Virus record (IMG/VR): IMGVR_UViG_3300042922_000281
Coordinates: 1-39,433 of that record
Strand: one strand, 5' to 3'
DNA length: 39,433 bases
DNA from: a virus
The translations under genes were made by a program, and so were the position numbers. Below the pieces are notes generated by a model. It worked only from the letters and a program-made list of their open reading frames with translations. It was not told where the DNA came from and did no database searches. The stretch's first letter is position 1. Every line of letters begins with the position of its first letter. Positions 22,629-29,427 of the stretch are shown one piece after another.

Positions 22629-22931
22629 ATGGACCAGCCGCAGCAAATAGCCGTGCGCCTCAGACGCCTACGAGAAGCCCTCGGGTTTGACTCGGCCCGC
22701 GACTTCGCGGCCTTCCTCGATATTCCCGAACAGACTTGGTATCACCTGGAAAAAGGGCGCCGTTCCATCCTGCCGCCCGATGCCGTCAAGGTCTGCGCCA
22801 GAACCGGCGTTTCAATGGACTGGATCTACAGGGGCATGGAAGACACTCTGCCCCTGCACGTCTTTAAGAAAATTCAGGCCGTCCCCGAAGATCACGAGGT
22901 GTCCCAAGACAGGCGCCGAAAAAGCGCCTAG
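22629..22931 (+). CDS. CI-like HTH repressor (short form)
   Basis: The 100-residue XRE-family protein has RLRRLREALGFDSARDFAAF then LDIPEQTWYHLEKGRRSILP, with a clear HTH, and ends in a charged tail. It is divergent from the Cro-like gene. It lacks the S24 self-cleaving domain of lambda CI, so induction would not use direct RecA-mediated cleavage. No Shine-Dalgarno sequence is evident. The 3' end overlaps the convergent gene by four bases. Confidence 0.75.
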   Translation: MDQPQQIAVRLRRLREALGFDSARDFAAFLDIPEQTWYHLEKGRRSILPPDAVKVCARTGVSMDWIYRGMEDTLPLHVFKKIQAVPEDHEVSQDRRRKSA

Positions 22932-23308
22932 TAGTCGCCGGAAACCAGACGAATAAGATTGCCCTTGTTGATCTCGTCGGCAATCGCCTTGGCTGGCTGA
23001 TGTTGCGCCATGCGCTCGTCAGCCGCCCAACGCTTGATAACGTTCTCAAAAATATCGCGGATAATCAGGCACTTTCCAATATCATCGTGCGGCAATTGCA
23101 GCACGAGCTGCATGGCAATTGCCTCAAGCTTACGGTAGCAGGCGGCTTCGACCTCGGGTCGAGGAATGGCGTCTAAATTCATTGCGTGTGGCCCCAATGC
23201 CTCTTCGGGGTTAATTCTTCCGAAAGGCAAAGGAAGGTACTTTGCTGGCTTTGGTGCGTCCACTAGGTTAGTGCCCAAAATGGGCATGAATGGCAGAAAT
23301 CCTGCCAT
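22928..23308 (-). CDS. Immunity-region protein of unknown function
   Basis: The frame gives 126 residues from 23308. An internal ATG at 23182 gives 84 residues and covers the more protein-like part: EVEAACYRKLEAIAMQLVLQ, then HDDIGKCLIIRDIFENVIKR. It converges on the CI-like gene. No strong ribosome-binding site marks either start. No family is recognised. Confidence 0.5.
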   Translation of the reverse strand: MAGFLPFMPILGTNLVDAPKPAKYLPLPFGRINPEEALGPHAMNLDAIPRPEVEAACYRKLEAIAMQLVLQLPHDDIGKCLIIRDIFENVIKRWAADERMAQHQPAKAIADEINKGNLIRLVSGDY

Positions 23309-23367
23309 GTGCGTGGGACTCTATGCCATTTTTAAGTATTATCCCTTAGCGTGACCCGGTTGCCACA

Positions 23368-23643
23368 ATGCCTCGCTTGACATCCTGCCAGATCAGGGCA
23401 GCTCGCGGCATGCTCCGTTGGAGTATGGCGGACCTTGCCGAAAACAGCCTCATCTCAGAACGCACCATCGCCCGCCTGGAGGCCGGCTGGGGCCGCCCCA
23501 AGAACACACACGTCGAAACCCTCTATCGCCTGATTGACTGCTTCGAGGCGCAGGGGATCACGTTCATCTGGGATGACGGCTCACCGGAGGGGCCTGGGGT
23601 CCGCTGGGGGCGCTATCCAGGTCGGCAGCAGCCCGCCGAATAA
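23368..23643 (+). CDS. XRE-family HTH regulator
   Basis: The 91-residue protein has SCQIRAARGMLRWSMADLAE then ISERTIARLEAG, and later FEAQGITFIWDDG and GPGVRWGR. This is a widespread alphaproteobacterial small XRE family found on chromosomes and mobile elements. Its 3' end overlaps the convergent winged-helix gene by 80 bases. Confidence 0.75.
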   Translation: MPRLTSCQIRAARGMLRWSMADLAENSLISERTIARLEAGWGRPKNTHVETLYRLIDCFEAQGITFIWDDGSPEGPGVRWGRYPGRQQPAE

Positions 23644-24046
23644 GTCCCGAGACCTTATCCGTAATCATGTCGGCAGCAGGGCTGTTGATCCGCTCCGGGT
23701 TGGGGACATAGCTGCCGCTGGGCTTCCGCATAATGTACCCCTTCTCCACCAGATCTGCGAGCCGCCGCTGTACTGTACCGCGCGGCATCTTCAGATAGTT
23801 CGCGAGTTTGGTGACTGTAAAAGGCCGCCCCTCCATTTCCCCGAGAGAGATGGCCGCCAAGGTCAGGACGCCCTCGATGCGATCTCCTGACGGCAATGGG
23901 TCCACCCCCGTCAAAATCTGCATCAGGTCCAGAATGAAGCGGAAGTGCACCTTCCTCTCAGCCGCGCGCTCGATCATCAACAGCAATCCTCGCGCCCCAT
24001 GAACCGGAAATGAATTTCTGCAATTTTTTGTTTCCGTTTTGTACAT
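23564..24046 (-). CDS. Winged-helix (MarR-like) regulator
   Basis: From the ATG at 24046 the protein has 160 residues. The core, GEMEGRPFTVTKLANYLKMP then RGTVQRRLADLVEKGYI, is a winged helix of the MarR/IclR type, followed by the wing (RKPSGSYVPNP) and a C-terminal helix. A 17-base pseudo-palindrome overlaps the start codon (24041-24057), so the gene is probably regulated by the CI-like protein or by itself. An alternative start is 23979. Confidence 0.65.
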   Translation of the reverse strand: MYKTETKNCRNSFPVHGARGLLLMIERAAERKVHFRFILDLMQILTGVDPLPSGDRIEGVLTLAAISLGEMEGRPFTVTKLANYLKMPRGTVQRRLADLVEKGYIMRKPSGSYVPNPERINSPAADMITDKVSGLIRRAAADLDSAPSGPQAPPVSRHPR

Positions 24047-24057
24047 TGCGATTGTAC
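24041..24057. promoter_or_regulatory. Operator-like pseudo-palindrome at the winged-helix start
   Basis: The 17 bases GTACATTGCGATTGTAC read almost the same on both strands. The half-site matches the inverted repeat at 22522-22553. Its overlap with the start codon at 24046 suggests repression. Confidence 0.5.
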
Positions 24058-24087
24058 GAATTGTCCAATATTTTTTCTGGACGGGGA

Positions 24088-24113
24088 TTGCTATTCTACT
24101 GAACGTATAATAG
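24088..24113 (+). promoter_or_regulatory. Rightward early promoter/operator (copy 2 of the duplicated element)
   Basis: This is the plus-strand partner of 22508-22533, with TATAAT at 24106-24111. It lies 21 bases before the first gene of the rightward operon. The pair faces outward from the immunity region, as lambda pL and pR do. Confidence 0.65.
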
Positions 24114-24134
24114 ATTGGGTTCATCGGAAACGGG

Positions 24135-24380
24135 ATGAACCCCATGGCAACAGTCATCACCACGCTCTACACCCTGCCCCGCCGCAAGGAATGGCAGGCC
24201 ATCGACAGCACCGGCAAGCACGACACCTGGAACGACGTTGTGAACGTCCTCTGTGACTATGCCGACTGCCCCCGCTCTGCGGTCTACGTCGATGACAATG
24301 ACCTGTTCTGTGTCGAGGGCATCGGCCCTGTCGGCTTCATCGAACGCGAATACGTTCCGATGCTGATGGCTGCGGAGTGA
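24135..24380 (+). CDS. First gene of the rightward early operon, unknown function
   Basis: The 81-residue protein (MNPMATVITTLYTLPRRKEW...) looks like a small alpha/beta domain with VYVDDNDLFCVEGIGPVGFI. GGAAA lies upstream of the ATG at 24135; the in-frame ATG at 24144 is also possible. No family is recognised. Confidence 0.6.
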   Translation: MNPMATVITTLYTLPRRKEWQAIDSTGKHDTWNDVVNVLCDYADCPRSAVYVDDNDLFCVEGIGPVGFIEREYVPMLMAAE

Positions 24381-24385
24381 CAGCG

Positions 24386-24739
24386 ATGAGCCTACCCATC
24401 ATGAGCACATCGGAAGCCGAGCGGATCGCATGGATGGCCGGAATTTGGGAGGAGGCAGCCGCCTTCTGCGCAGCCGCCCGAGACGGCGTTGACTTCGCCA
24501 GCCTGACTGAAAGCACCGCCAGACAGGAAGGCGCGTTTGATATGGCCGACCACCTCACGGCGACATTCAAGCAGATGGCCGAGAGTGCTCGCCGTAGGGA
24601 ATTCCTAGCAGAGTTCCCGACCCTTGCTGAAATGCGGCTCCGCGAAGCCCTCATCCGCATCCGCAACCACTGCGCCGACAATGACAGTGAAAACTGGATC
24701 TGGCGCACCGCAAACCAAGCCATCACCGCAGCTCTTTAA
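24386..24739 (+). CDS. Helical early protein of unknown function
   Basis: The ATG at 24386 has GGAG eight bases upstream, giving 117 residues. The protein is almost entirely helical (AERIAWMAGIWEEAAAFCAA, DMADHLTATFKQMAESARRR, LREALIRIRNHCADN). It may be an early host-takeover factor. No family is recognised. Confidence 0.6.
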   Translation: MSLPIMSTSEAERIAWMAGIWEEAAAFCAAARDGVDFASLTESTARQEGAFDMADHLTATFKQMAESARRREFLAEFPTLAEMRLREALIRIRNHCADNDSENWIWRTANQAITAAL

Positions 24740-24750
24740 GGGGGGAAACC

Positions 24751-24948
24751 ATGGGAGCGCATAAGATCATCGCAATCGACACTGAGGCATCAAAACTCCT
24801 CGCCCTGTGCTCGGAACTCTCCAACGCCCGCGATGAATACCGCGAGGAAGCGTATCGGCTTCGCGAAGAGCTGGCGGCCAGTCAGGCATGGGCTGCGCAA
24901 CTTCTCTCGGCCCTGCTCGTCCGCGCACTGAACGAGGTGGAAGCATGA
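24751..24948 (+). CDS. Small coiled-coil protein
   Basis: The 65-residue protein follows a strong GGGGGGAAA site. It is helical with heptad-like spacing (LLALCSELSNARDEYREEAY then RLREELAAS). No family is recognised. Confidence 0.6.
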   Translation: MGAHKIIAIDTEASKLLALCSELSNARDEYREEAYRLREELAASQAWAAQLLSALLVRALNEVEA

Positions 24949-25205
24949 GCCATACAACCGGACCATGGACACTCTGGACGCAGACTGATGCCGATATCAG
25001 CGAACCGTCCGCTCACATAGCCCTCGTCAGCCATATCTTCGTAGTCGGCTCAGGCGAGCTTGCTTCACCGCACGCAGACGCCCGTCTTATCGCAGCCGCT
25101 CCTGAGATGCTGGAAGCCCTGAAGGATGCCGAAAAGCACTGCGGCGTCATCCCGCTCGAAACACTCCGCGCCATCATCGCTAAAACAGAGGGCTCCAATG
25201 ATTGA
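24945..25205 (+). CDS. Small early protein with DARLIAAAPEML motif
   Basis: From the ATG at 24945 (overlapping the preceding stop) the protein has 86 residues: a GPWTLW start and a strand pair, then ADARLIAAAPEMLEALKDA. That motif is extremely common in small phage proteins of unknown function across Proteobacteria. It is used here only as evidence that the gene is real. Confidence 0.65.
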   Translation: MSHTTGPWTLWTQTDADISEPSAHIALVSHIFVVGSGELASPHADARLIAAAPEMLEALKDAEKHCGVIPLETLRAIIAKTEGSND

Positions 25206-25362
25206 GTTCGCTTTCCTCCTCGCCTACCCGCTCATCATCGGCATCGCCTTACTGGCCTGCGTGCTCGTCTTCATTGCCGTTCTTCCGGCTCCCATCGTGC
25301 CCTCTGACGACGAGCCCGAAATCTACGGCGACGCGTCAACCTTCGGCCGGGAGGTGGAATGA
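25198..25362 (+). CDS. 54-residue single-span membrane protein
   Basis: The frame starts MIEFAFLLAYPLIIGIALLA and continues hydrophobic to about residue 30, then becomes acidic (SDDEPEIYGDAS). It overlaps the preceding gene by eight bases. Early single-span proteins of this type may affect the host envelope, but the role is unknown. Confidence 0.55.
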   Translation: MIEFAFLLAYPLIIGIALLACVLVFIAVLPAPIVPSDDEPEIYGDASTFGREVE

Positions 25363-25469
25363 TGGATGAGAACGAAACCATCTTCGGCTCTCGCTGGGAA
25401 GAGATCCTCGAGGAGATCACCCGCGATCTAGCCGGCGAACCGTCACCCTCCGATGAGGCCGCAGAATGA
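25362..25469 (+). CDS. 35-residue acidic micropeptide
   Basis: The frame encodes MDENETIFGSRWEEILEEIT and fifteen more residues. GGGAGG lies upstream; the ATG at 25359 is also possible. Both ends overlap their neighbours. A negatively charged helix is likely. Confidence 0.5.
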   Translation: MDENETIFGSRWEEILEEITRDLAGEPSPSDEAAE

Positions 25470-25705
25470 GCGATCCCGTCCTCTGTCGTGACTGCGATCA
25501 CGTCCACTCAGATACGCGTAAAGCGCCGCCATACAAATGGAGGTGCCTCCGCCATCCGATCAAGCTAGAGCCGCCTCGGGACACTCTTTTCGTCGATCCC
25601 GATTGGCGCCCCGATCCCCCGTATCTCTTGTGTTACGCCGCAAATCAAAACGGTGATTGCACACACTTCCAGCCCCGCCGAACCGCTCCGACAGGAGAAG
25701 CATAA
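25466..25705 (+). CDS. Small Cys/His-rich protein
   Basis: The 79-residue protein has VLCRDCDHVHSDT, RCLRHP and LLCYAANQNGDCTHF, five Cys and several His that could bind zinc. It overlaps the previous gene by four bases and the next start by one. No family is recognised beyond a possible zinc-binding module. Confidence 0.6.
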   Translation: MSDPVLCRDCDHVHSDTRKAPPYKWRCLRHPIKLEPPRDTLFVDPDWRPDPPYLLCYAANQNGDCTHFQPRRTAPTGEA

Positions 25706-26331
25706 TGACCGAACAAGAAATCCGCGACCTCTTCAAGAGCAAGAACGTTCCGCTGGATCGTGATGACGTGTGGAGCGTTCAGGCTGCCCGCGTCGTAAAG
25801 CACAAGGCGCTTGAGCGGCTGGCGGCACAACTGAACATCTCCTATGACGCCCCGCAGATCCTGCGCAACGAACGCGACGAGGCTGTCATCCTCGTAACCG
25901 GACGGCTAGGCGACCGCTCCGAGTGGTCGATTGGCGAGGCGCTGACAACGGACGGCACCCGCCCCGGCAATTACAAGGTTGTCGGCAAGCAGGCTCCCTA
26001 TGTTTACGCCATGGCCGAGAAGCGCGCGAAAGACCGCGTGATCCTGAAACTGGCTGGACTCCATGGCGCCTATTCGGAAGATGAAGCCGACGACTTCAAG
26101 CAGCCGGCACCGCGCCAGGAAGCCGCTAACTCGGTTGAAGTCGATACGACCTCCGACCGCACCCTTGCCAACGCTCTCAAGTCAACACTGGCAAAGGCCA
26201 AGACCACGGCGGATCTCGCAAAGTGGTTTGCAGACAACCAGAGCGCCGTTGAGGGCCTGCCGGAAAGCCTGACGGACGAGGTGCGCTCTGCCTATGCCGC
26301 CCGCCTGCATGAGCTGAAGAGGGCTGCATGA
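25705..26331 (+). CDS. Candidate ssDNA-annealing recombination protein
   Basis: From the ATG at 25705, with AGGAGA upstream, the protein has 208 residues. The core, KHKALERLAAQLNISYDAPQ, VILVTGRLGDRSEWSIGEA and YVYAMAEKRAKDRVILKLAG, is shared by phage proteins located next to NinB and HNH genes. It fits a Rad52/ERF-type annealing protein by fold pattern and gene order. I am not certain of the family. Confidence 0.5.
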   Translation: MTEQEIRDLFKSKNVPLDRDDVWSVQAARVVKHKALERLAAQLNISYDAPQILRNERDEAVILVTGRLGDRSEWSIGEALTTDGTRPGNYKVVGKQAPYVYAMAEKRAKDRVILKLAGLHGAYSEDEADDFKQPAPRQEAANSVEVDTTSDRTLANALKSTLAKAKTTADLAKWFADNQSAVEGLPESLTDEVRSAYAARLHELKRAA

Positions 26332-26705
26332 CACGCCGCAACCTCGTCCTCAACACCCCCGAAGTGCGGGAGACAGCCGCCAAGTGGTGCGCCAATGCGC
26401 CGGACGGGACGCGCTTTGAGATCAAGGCTCCTCGTCGCAGCCTCAACCAGAACGATTTGCTTTGGTTGAGGCTCACGGAGATTTCCCTTCTGGTCGAGTG
26501 GTACGGCGTCTACCTCTCCCCAGAAGACTGGAAGGACGTTTTCACCGCCTCTCTTCGGAAAGCCCGCGTGGTGCCTGGGATTGATCCCGGCACTTACGTT
26601 CCCCTCGGAATGCGCACCTCTGACATGACCAAGGACGAGATGACAAACTTGCTTGAACTTATCAGTGCATTCGCGGCTGAGCGAGGCGTGGAGTTGACGG
26701 CATGA
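26328..26705 (+). CDS. ninB: NinB/Orf family recombination mediator
   Basis: The 125-residue protein shows the family pattern: FEIKAPRRSLNQNDLLWLRL, SPEDWKDVFTASLRK, YVPLGMRTSDMTKDEMTNLL and FAAERGVEL. NinB helps load recombinases on SSB-coated ssDNA and can replace host RecFOR. The neighbours on both sides overlap it by four bases, so recombination genes are coupled. Confidence 0.9.
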   Translation: MTRRNLVLNTPEVRETAAKWCANAPDGTRFEIKAPRRSLNQNDLLWLRLTEISLLVEWYGVYLSPEDWKDVFTASLRKARVVPGIDPGTYVPLGMRTSDMTKDEMTNLLELISAFAAERGVELTA

Positions 26706-27064
26706 GCAAGCGCAAGTCCCGCAACGCCAAGGAACGCGCCCGCCTGTTCAAGCTCTTCGCCGGCAAGTGCTACCTCTGCGAAGGCAGCATCGACGGCACC
26801 AAGGAGGCCTGGGAGATCGAACACGTAATCCCGATAGCCATGGGCGGGGATGACGAGGACAGCAACCTCCAGCTTGCCCATGCCAAATGCCACAAGAGCA
26901 AGACGGCAACCGATATTCCGCAGATTGCCAAGGCCAAGCGTCGGGAGGCCAAGCACACAGGCGCAAGGGTTCCGCAGGGGCGCATTCCGCAGCCGCCACG
27001 GGCGCCGAAGAAACCTGGAAAGCAGCCACTTCCTCCGAGGCCGCTTTTCAAGGCTGTCGGTTAG
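26702..27064 (+). CDS. HNH endonuclease
   Basis: The 120-residue protein has the HNH fold: CYLCEG (Cys23, Cys26), WEIEHVIPIAMGG, DEDSNLQLAHAKCHKSKT. The C-terminal third is basic and Pro-rich. In phage early operons such enzymes cut host or recombination substrates, or act beside the terminase. The overlap with ninB suggests the recombination role. Confidence 0.88.
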   Translation: MSKRKSRNAKERARLFKLFAGKCYLCEGSIDGTKEAWEIEHVIPIAMGGDDEDSNLQLAHAKCHKSKTATDIPQIAKAKRREAKHTGARVPQGRIPQPPRAPKKPGKQPLPPRPLFKAVG

Positions 27065-27066
27065 CA

Positions 27067-27092
27067 ACCGTTCGTTTGAAGACGTTGATTAA
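27067..27092 (+). repeat. Intergenic repeat class A, copy 1
   Basis: A 26-base element beginning ACCGTTCGTTTGAA lies three bases past the HNH stop. Two further copies follow after the next two genes. All share ACC, TCGTTTGAA and a terminal AA at the same spacing. Confidence 0.6.
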
Positions 27093-27121
27093 CCGCTACA
27101 ACATCTCACCCGAGGTATAAC

Positions 27122-27379
27122 ATGACGCCAGAGCAGCAAACAGAACTCACCCGCTACCGCTCAACCATTACAGACGGTCGCGGCCTGACAGCCGGGGAGT
27201 GGCGCAGGTTTGATTGGCTGGAAAAGTCGTTCGATCCTGACGCCTACAAGCAGCGAGAAGCAGCGGGGCGCCGCCGCTATCTCATGGACTTGGCGCGGCA
27301 GCTCAGTGCTGAGGACTTGAGGGCACTTTTAGTCGAGAAAGAAGCGGAGCAATCCACTCCCGCCAAGGCCAGCGCATAG
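27122..27379 (+). CDS. Small helical protein of unknown function
   Basis: The 85-residue protein starts MTPEQQTELTRYRSTI and carries AGEWRRFDWLEKSFDPDAYK and a C-terminal helix with RQLSAEDLRALLVEKEAE. GAGG precedes the ATG. It is the first of the genes flanked by class A repeats. No family is recognised. Confidence 0.6.
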   Translation: MTPEQQTELTRYRSTITDGRGLTAGEWRRFDWLEKSFDPDAYKQREAAGRRRYLMDLARQLSAEDLRALLVEKEAEQSTPAKASA

Positions 27380-27387
27380 CGCCCTCA

Positions 27388-27413
27388 ACCGATCGTTTGA
27401 ACGCAGCATCCAA
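27388..27413 (+). repeat. Intergenic repeat class A, copy 2
   Basis: The element begins ACCGATCGTTTGAA and lies nine bases past the previous stop. It is the least conserved of the three after the 9-base core. Confidence 0.55.
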
Positions 27414-27429
27414 CACAACGAGGAAGAGA

Positions 27430-27606
27430 ATGGCCGAAGGTAGTGACACAGAGGTTGCGGTTCGACACCCCTATTTCCTGACCCAATGCGAGCATTGCGG
27501 CTGGAAGGGATCGTCCGAGGAGTGCCACCTGTCGCGCAATATGGATGACGCCGACGTGGTCTGTCCGAAGTGTGAACGCATCTTCCTCTGCAATGAGGTC
27601 GAATAA
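27430..27606 (+). CDS. Small zinc-ribbon protein
   Basis: From the ATG at 27430, with GAGGAAGAG upstream, the protein has 58 residues. CEHCGWKG and CPKCERIF are separated by about 28 residues, making a zinc ribbon. It could bind DNA or a partner protein. Confidence 0.65.
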   Translation: MAEGSDTEVAVRHPYFLTQCEHCGWKGSSEECHLSRNMDDADVVCPKCERIFLCNEVE

Positions 27607-27631
27607 CCCATCGTTTGAAAACGTAGATCAA
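27606..27631 (+). repeat. Intergenic repeat class A, copy 3
   Basis: The element begins ACCCATCGTTTGAA and starts at the last base of the previous stop codon. It also shares AAACGTAGAT with an inverted copy at about 28240. Confidence 0.55.
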
Positions 27632-27647
27632 AGATAGGAACGCCAGA

Positions 27648-27929
27648 ATGGCCGATAATACCAGTGATATAGTGGATCGCTTGAGGGGTGGAGCAATCTA
27701 CTCTGGCACTGAAGCCCATTGGGAAGTCGATGAGTTCAAGACCGACGAACTGATGGGAGAGGCCGCTGACGAGATCGAGCGGCTGCGGGAAGAGGTTGAA
27801 CAACTCCGCCTTGAACAATCTCTGATGCTCCGCAGCGCAAAATACAGAGGCAGACGCATGGAGTGGCTTGAGGCGCTGGTGCGGAAATACAAGGCCTTAG
27901 CAACTAAATCCACTTCTCACCAAAATTGA
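27648..27929 (+). CDS. Small coiled-coil protein of the DIVxRLR type
   Basis: The 93-residue protein starts MADNTSDIVDRLRGG and contains AADEIERLREEVEQLRLEQS. The pattern recurs in the gene at 28267 and in many phage early proteins of unknown function. AGGAACG lies upstream. Confidence 0.65.
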   Translation: MADNTSDIVDRLRGGAIYSGTEAHWEVDEFKTDELMGEAADEIERLREEVEQLRLEQSLMLRSAKYRGRRMEWLEALVRKYKALATKSTSHQN

Positions 27930-27940
27930 CGTTACGCGAA
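27907..27940 (+). repeat. Intergenic repeat class B, copy 1
   Basis: AATCCACTTCT (27907-27917) and TTACGCGAA (27932-27940) are separated by exactly 14 bases. The same pair with the same spacing occurs at 28484-28517. The first half overlaps the end of the gene before. Confidence 0.6.
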
Positions 27941-27959
27941 TTAGCAGGAGGAAAATCAC

Positions 27960-28214
27960 ATGAGCACAGGTAACGCCGTAGAGGTCGTGGCTAAAATCCT
28001 ACAAAAGTCGCTTGAGCGGCGCGAGTGGCCTGCCGATCCAAAGACGGTCGTGGACATTGCCGAAGTCATTGTCGAGGGACTGCGGGAGCCCACAGAAGAC
28101 ATGCTTGAGATGGCAGAGGGCCTACATGACCCTGATGCTGGGTTCTTCGTGGATCGTGTCGCTGCGGCGAAGGTCTGGGAAGCCATGTTGTCCGACTTAG
28201 CCGGTGCCCATTAA
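27960..28214 (+). CDS. Small early protein of unknown function
   Basis: The 84-residue protein follows a strong AGGAGGAAAA site. It is mostly helical (AVEVVAKILQKSLERREWPA then TVVDIAEVIVEGLREPTEDM) and has the look of the many phage-encoded small acidic proteins. No family is recognised. Confidence 0.65.
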   Translation: MSTGNAVEVVAKILQKSLERREWPADPKTVVDIAEVIVEGLREPTEDMLEMAEGLHDPDAGFFVDRVAAAKVWEAMLSDLAGAH

Positions 28215-28266
28215 CCCAGTTCCATAAGGCATCTTATCGGAATCTACGTTTACCATGGAGGCTCAA

Positions 28267-28485
28267 GTGACTGATATCGTTCAACGCCTAAGAGACGGTG
28301 GGCCCACTTGGGGGCAGGAAATCTTCGACACCGCTGCCGATGAGATTGAGGAGACGCGGAAGGAGCGGGATCACTACCGCAAGGAAGCTGCCGCGCTGAT
28401 GAAGACGCTGACCATTGTGAGGTCACGGATTTACGACGACCCGAAGTATGCCGACCTGCGCCAGTTTATCGACGGCGCAACCTAA
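28267..28485 (+). CDS. Small coiled-coil protein, paralogue of the 27648 gene
   Basis: I prefer the GTG at 28267, with GGAGG five bases upstream, over the ATG at 28255. The product starts VTDIVQRLRDGGPTWG (Met in vivo) and has AADEIEETRKERDHYRKEAA. It matches the earlier gene in DIV-x-RLR and AADEIE. The class B repeat overlaps its end. Confidence 0.65.
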   Translation: MTDIVQRLRDGGPTWGQEIFDTAADEIEETRKERDHYRKEAAALMKTLTIVRSRIYDDPKYADLRQFIDGAT

Positions 28486-28517
28486 TCCACTTCTTGTCAG
28501 AACGGTCCTTACGCGAA
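28484..28517 (+). repeat. Intergenic repeat class B, copy 2
   Basis: AATCCACTTCT (28484-28494) and TTACGCGAA (28509-28517) are again 14 bases apart, while the 14 bases differ. Conservation of two words and their distance suggests a two-part protein site or promoter. Confidence 0.6.
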
Positions 28518-28532
28518 ATTGGGAATAGAAAC

Positions 28533-28979
28533 ATGACAGACGAGATCGTGCAGCCGATCATTGACCGCCTGATTGCAGCGGTTGATTTGAATGCACAGAA
28601 GCAGGCCGCTGAGCGCATCAAAGAGCTTGAGGCCGAACTGGCAGAGGAGCGCAGCGAACACCGCAAGCTGAAAGAGGACGTAGACGCTCTGATCGAGGAA
28701 GCCCGCGAGGAAGAGCGCGACGAAGCCGCGACCCTCTGGCCGGAATGGGCTGACAAGCTGCTCAAGATCCTGCGGGCCTATGGCGTCCCCTGCGATGATG
28801 AAGAGGGCGTGGATCTGCCAGAAGAGCTACGCGAGTGGCTGTCCGACTATAAGCATGAAATCCGCCAAGCCGCACTCAAAGGTGGGGAACGCGGTGGGGA
28901 AGCGCCCGACTACGGCAAACTCATCAGCGAGTTTCAAGGGCAATTTCCCGTGACCCGCAAATACCTTAGCGAGAACTAA
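28533..28979 (+). CDS. Coiled-coil early protein, last gene of the rightward operon
   Basis: From the ATG at 28533 the protein has 148 residues. A long charged coiled coil (KQAAERIKELEAELAEERSE then HRKLKEDVDALIEEAREEER) is followed by a compact end with WADKLLKILRAYGVPCDDEE. No family is recognised. Confidence 0.6.
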   Translation: MTDEIVQPIIDRLIAAVDLNAQKQAAERIKELEAELAEERSEHRKLKEDVDALIEEAREEERDEAATLWPEWADKLLKILRAYGVPCDDEEGVDLPEELREWLSDYKHEIRQAALKGGERGGEAPDYGKLISEFQGQFPVTRKYLSEN

Positions 28980-28991
28980 CAGCACGGCATG

Positions 28992-29014
28992 ATGGCGGAC
29001 GCGGTCTCCGCCAT
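28992..29014 (+). terminator. Hairpin after the rightward operon
   Basis: A perfect 8-bp stem (28992-28999 with 29007-29014, 7-base loop) lies 13 bases past the last stop. No T-run follows, so it may work with the stronger hairpin at 29108-29129. Confidence 0.4.
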
Positions 29015-29107
29015 ACTGGACTGGCGCGGACCCTCGACCCAAACCGCCCCGCTGACCGTAGCTAAGCCATGGTTATGTTCGTCTACAGGGGAAACGCAAA
29101 GGAATGG

Positions 29108-29132
29108 CGGGGCTTTAACGATAGCCCCGTTT
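29108..29132. terminator. Bidirectional hairpin between convergent operons
   Basis: CGGGGCT (29108-29114) pairs with AGCCCCG (29123-29129) and TTT follows on the plus strand. The WGR stop codon lies in the loop. It would end both the rightward operon and the WGR transcript. Confidence 0.5.
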
Positions 29133-29339
29133 CACCTTCAAGCTGATGGTCTTCTTCATGGCGTGAGTGGCAGCCTCTTCCGTGTCATGCGGCTCCAGGG
29201 CCACCCTCCCCGGCTTCCCGATCCGTCCCCATGCTTTGACAAGCACGGTCTGTCCGAGGAGATCCCTCTCCACGGATAAACTGTAAAACCGGCGCATGTT
29301 GATGGCGGGATTAACCCGCTTCAGGGTCACAGAGGACAT
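29115..29339 (-). CDS. WGR-domain protein
   Basis: The 74-residue protein is a stand-alone WGR domain: LKRVNPAINMRRFYSLSVER, LVKAWGRIGKPGRVALEPHD and ISLKVKRGYR. The WGR core is AWGRIG. Such proteins are very common on plasmids and phages of Hyphomicrobiales, often near partition or replication genes, and probably bind nucleic acid ends or nicks. The domain is best known from PARP-family proteins. Confidence 0.85.
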   Translation of the reverse strand: MSSVTLKRVNPAINMRRFYSLSVERDLLGQTVLVKAWGRIGKPGRVALEPHDTEEAATHAMKKTISLKVKRGYR

Positions 29340-29350
29340 GCGTCTAGGAT

Positions 29351-29366
29351 GGAGTCTCGGGACTCC
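29351..29366. repeat. Short hairpin between the WGR and par genes
   Basis: GGAGTC (29351-29356) and GACTCC (29361-29366) form a 6-bp stem with a TCGG loop. It may end the par transcript. No T-run is present. Confidence 0.4.
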
Positions 29367-29414
29367 GCGTCAAGAGTCTATTTCGAGTGTCAGCCTGCAG
29401 ACGTGCCCACAGGC

Positions 29415-29427
29415 TGACACGTGGTCA
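29415..29427. promoter_or_regulatory. Par-flanking site 1
   Basis: TGACACGTGGTCA is a near-palindrome with a CACGTG centre. It ends on the stop codon of the RHH gene. The same motif with one change lies upstream of parA (30445-30457). Confidence 0.5.

Noticed and set aside
29070-29147. Possible 25-residue plus-strand peptide after the rightward operon
   Set aside because: It runs through the terminator hairpin and has no ribosome-binding site, so I do not list it as a gene.
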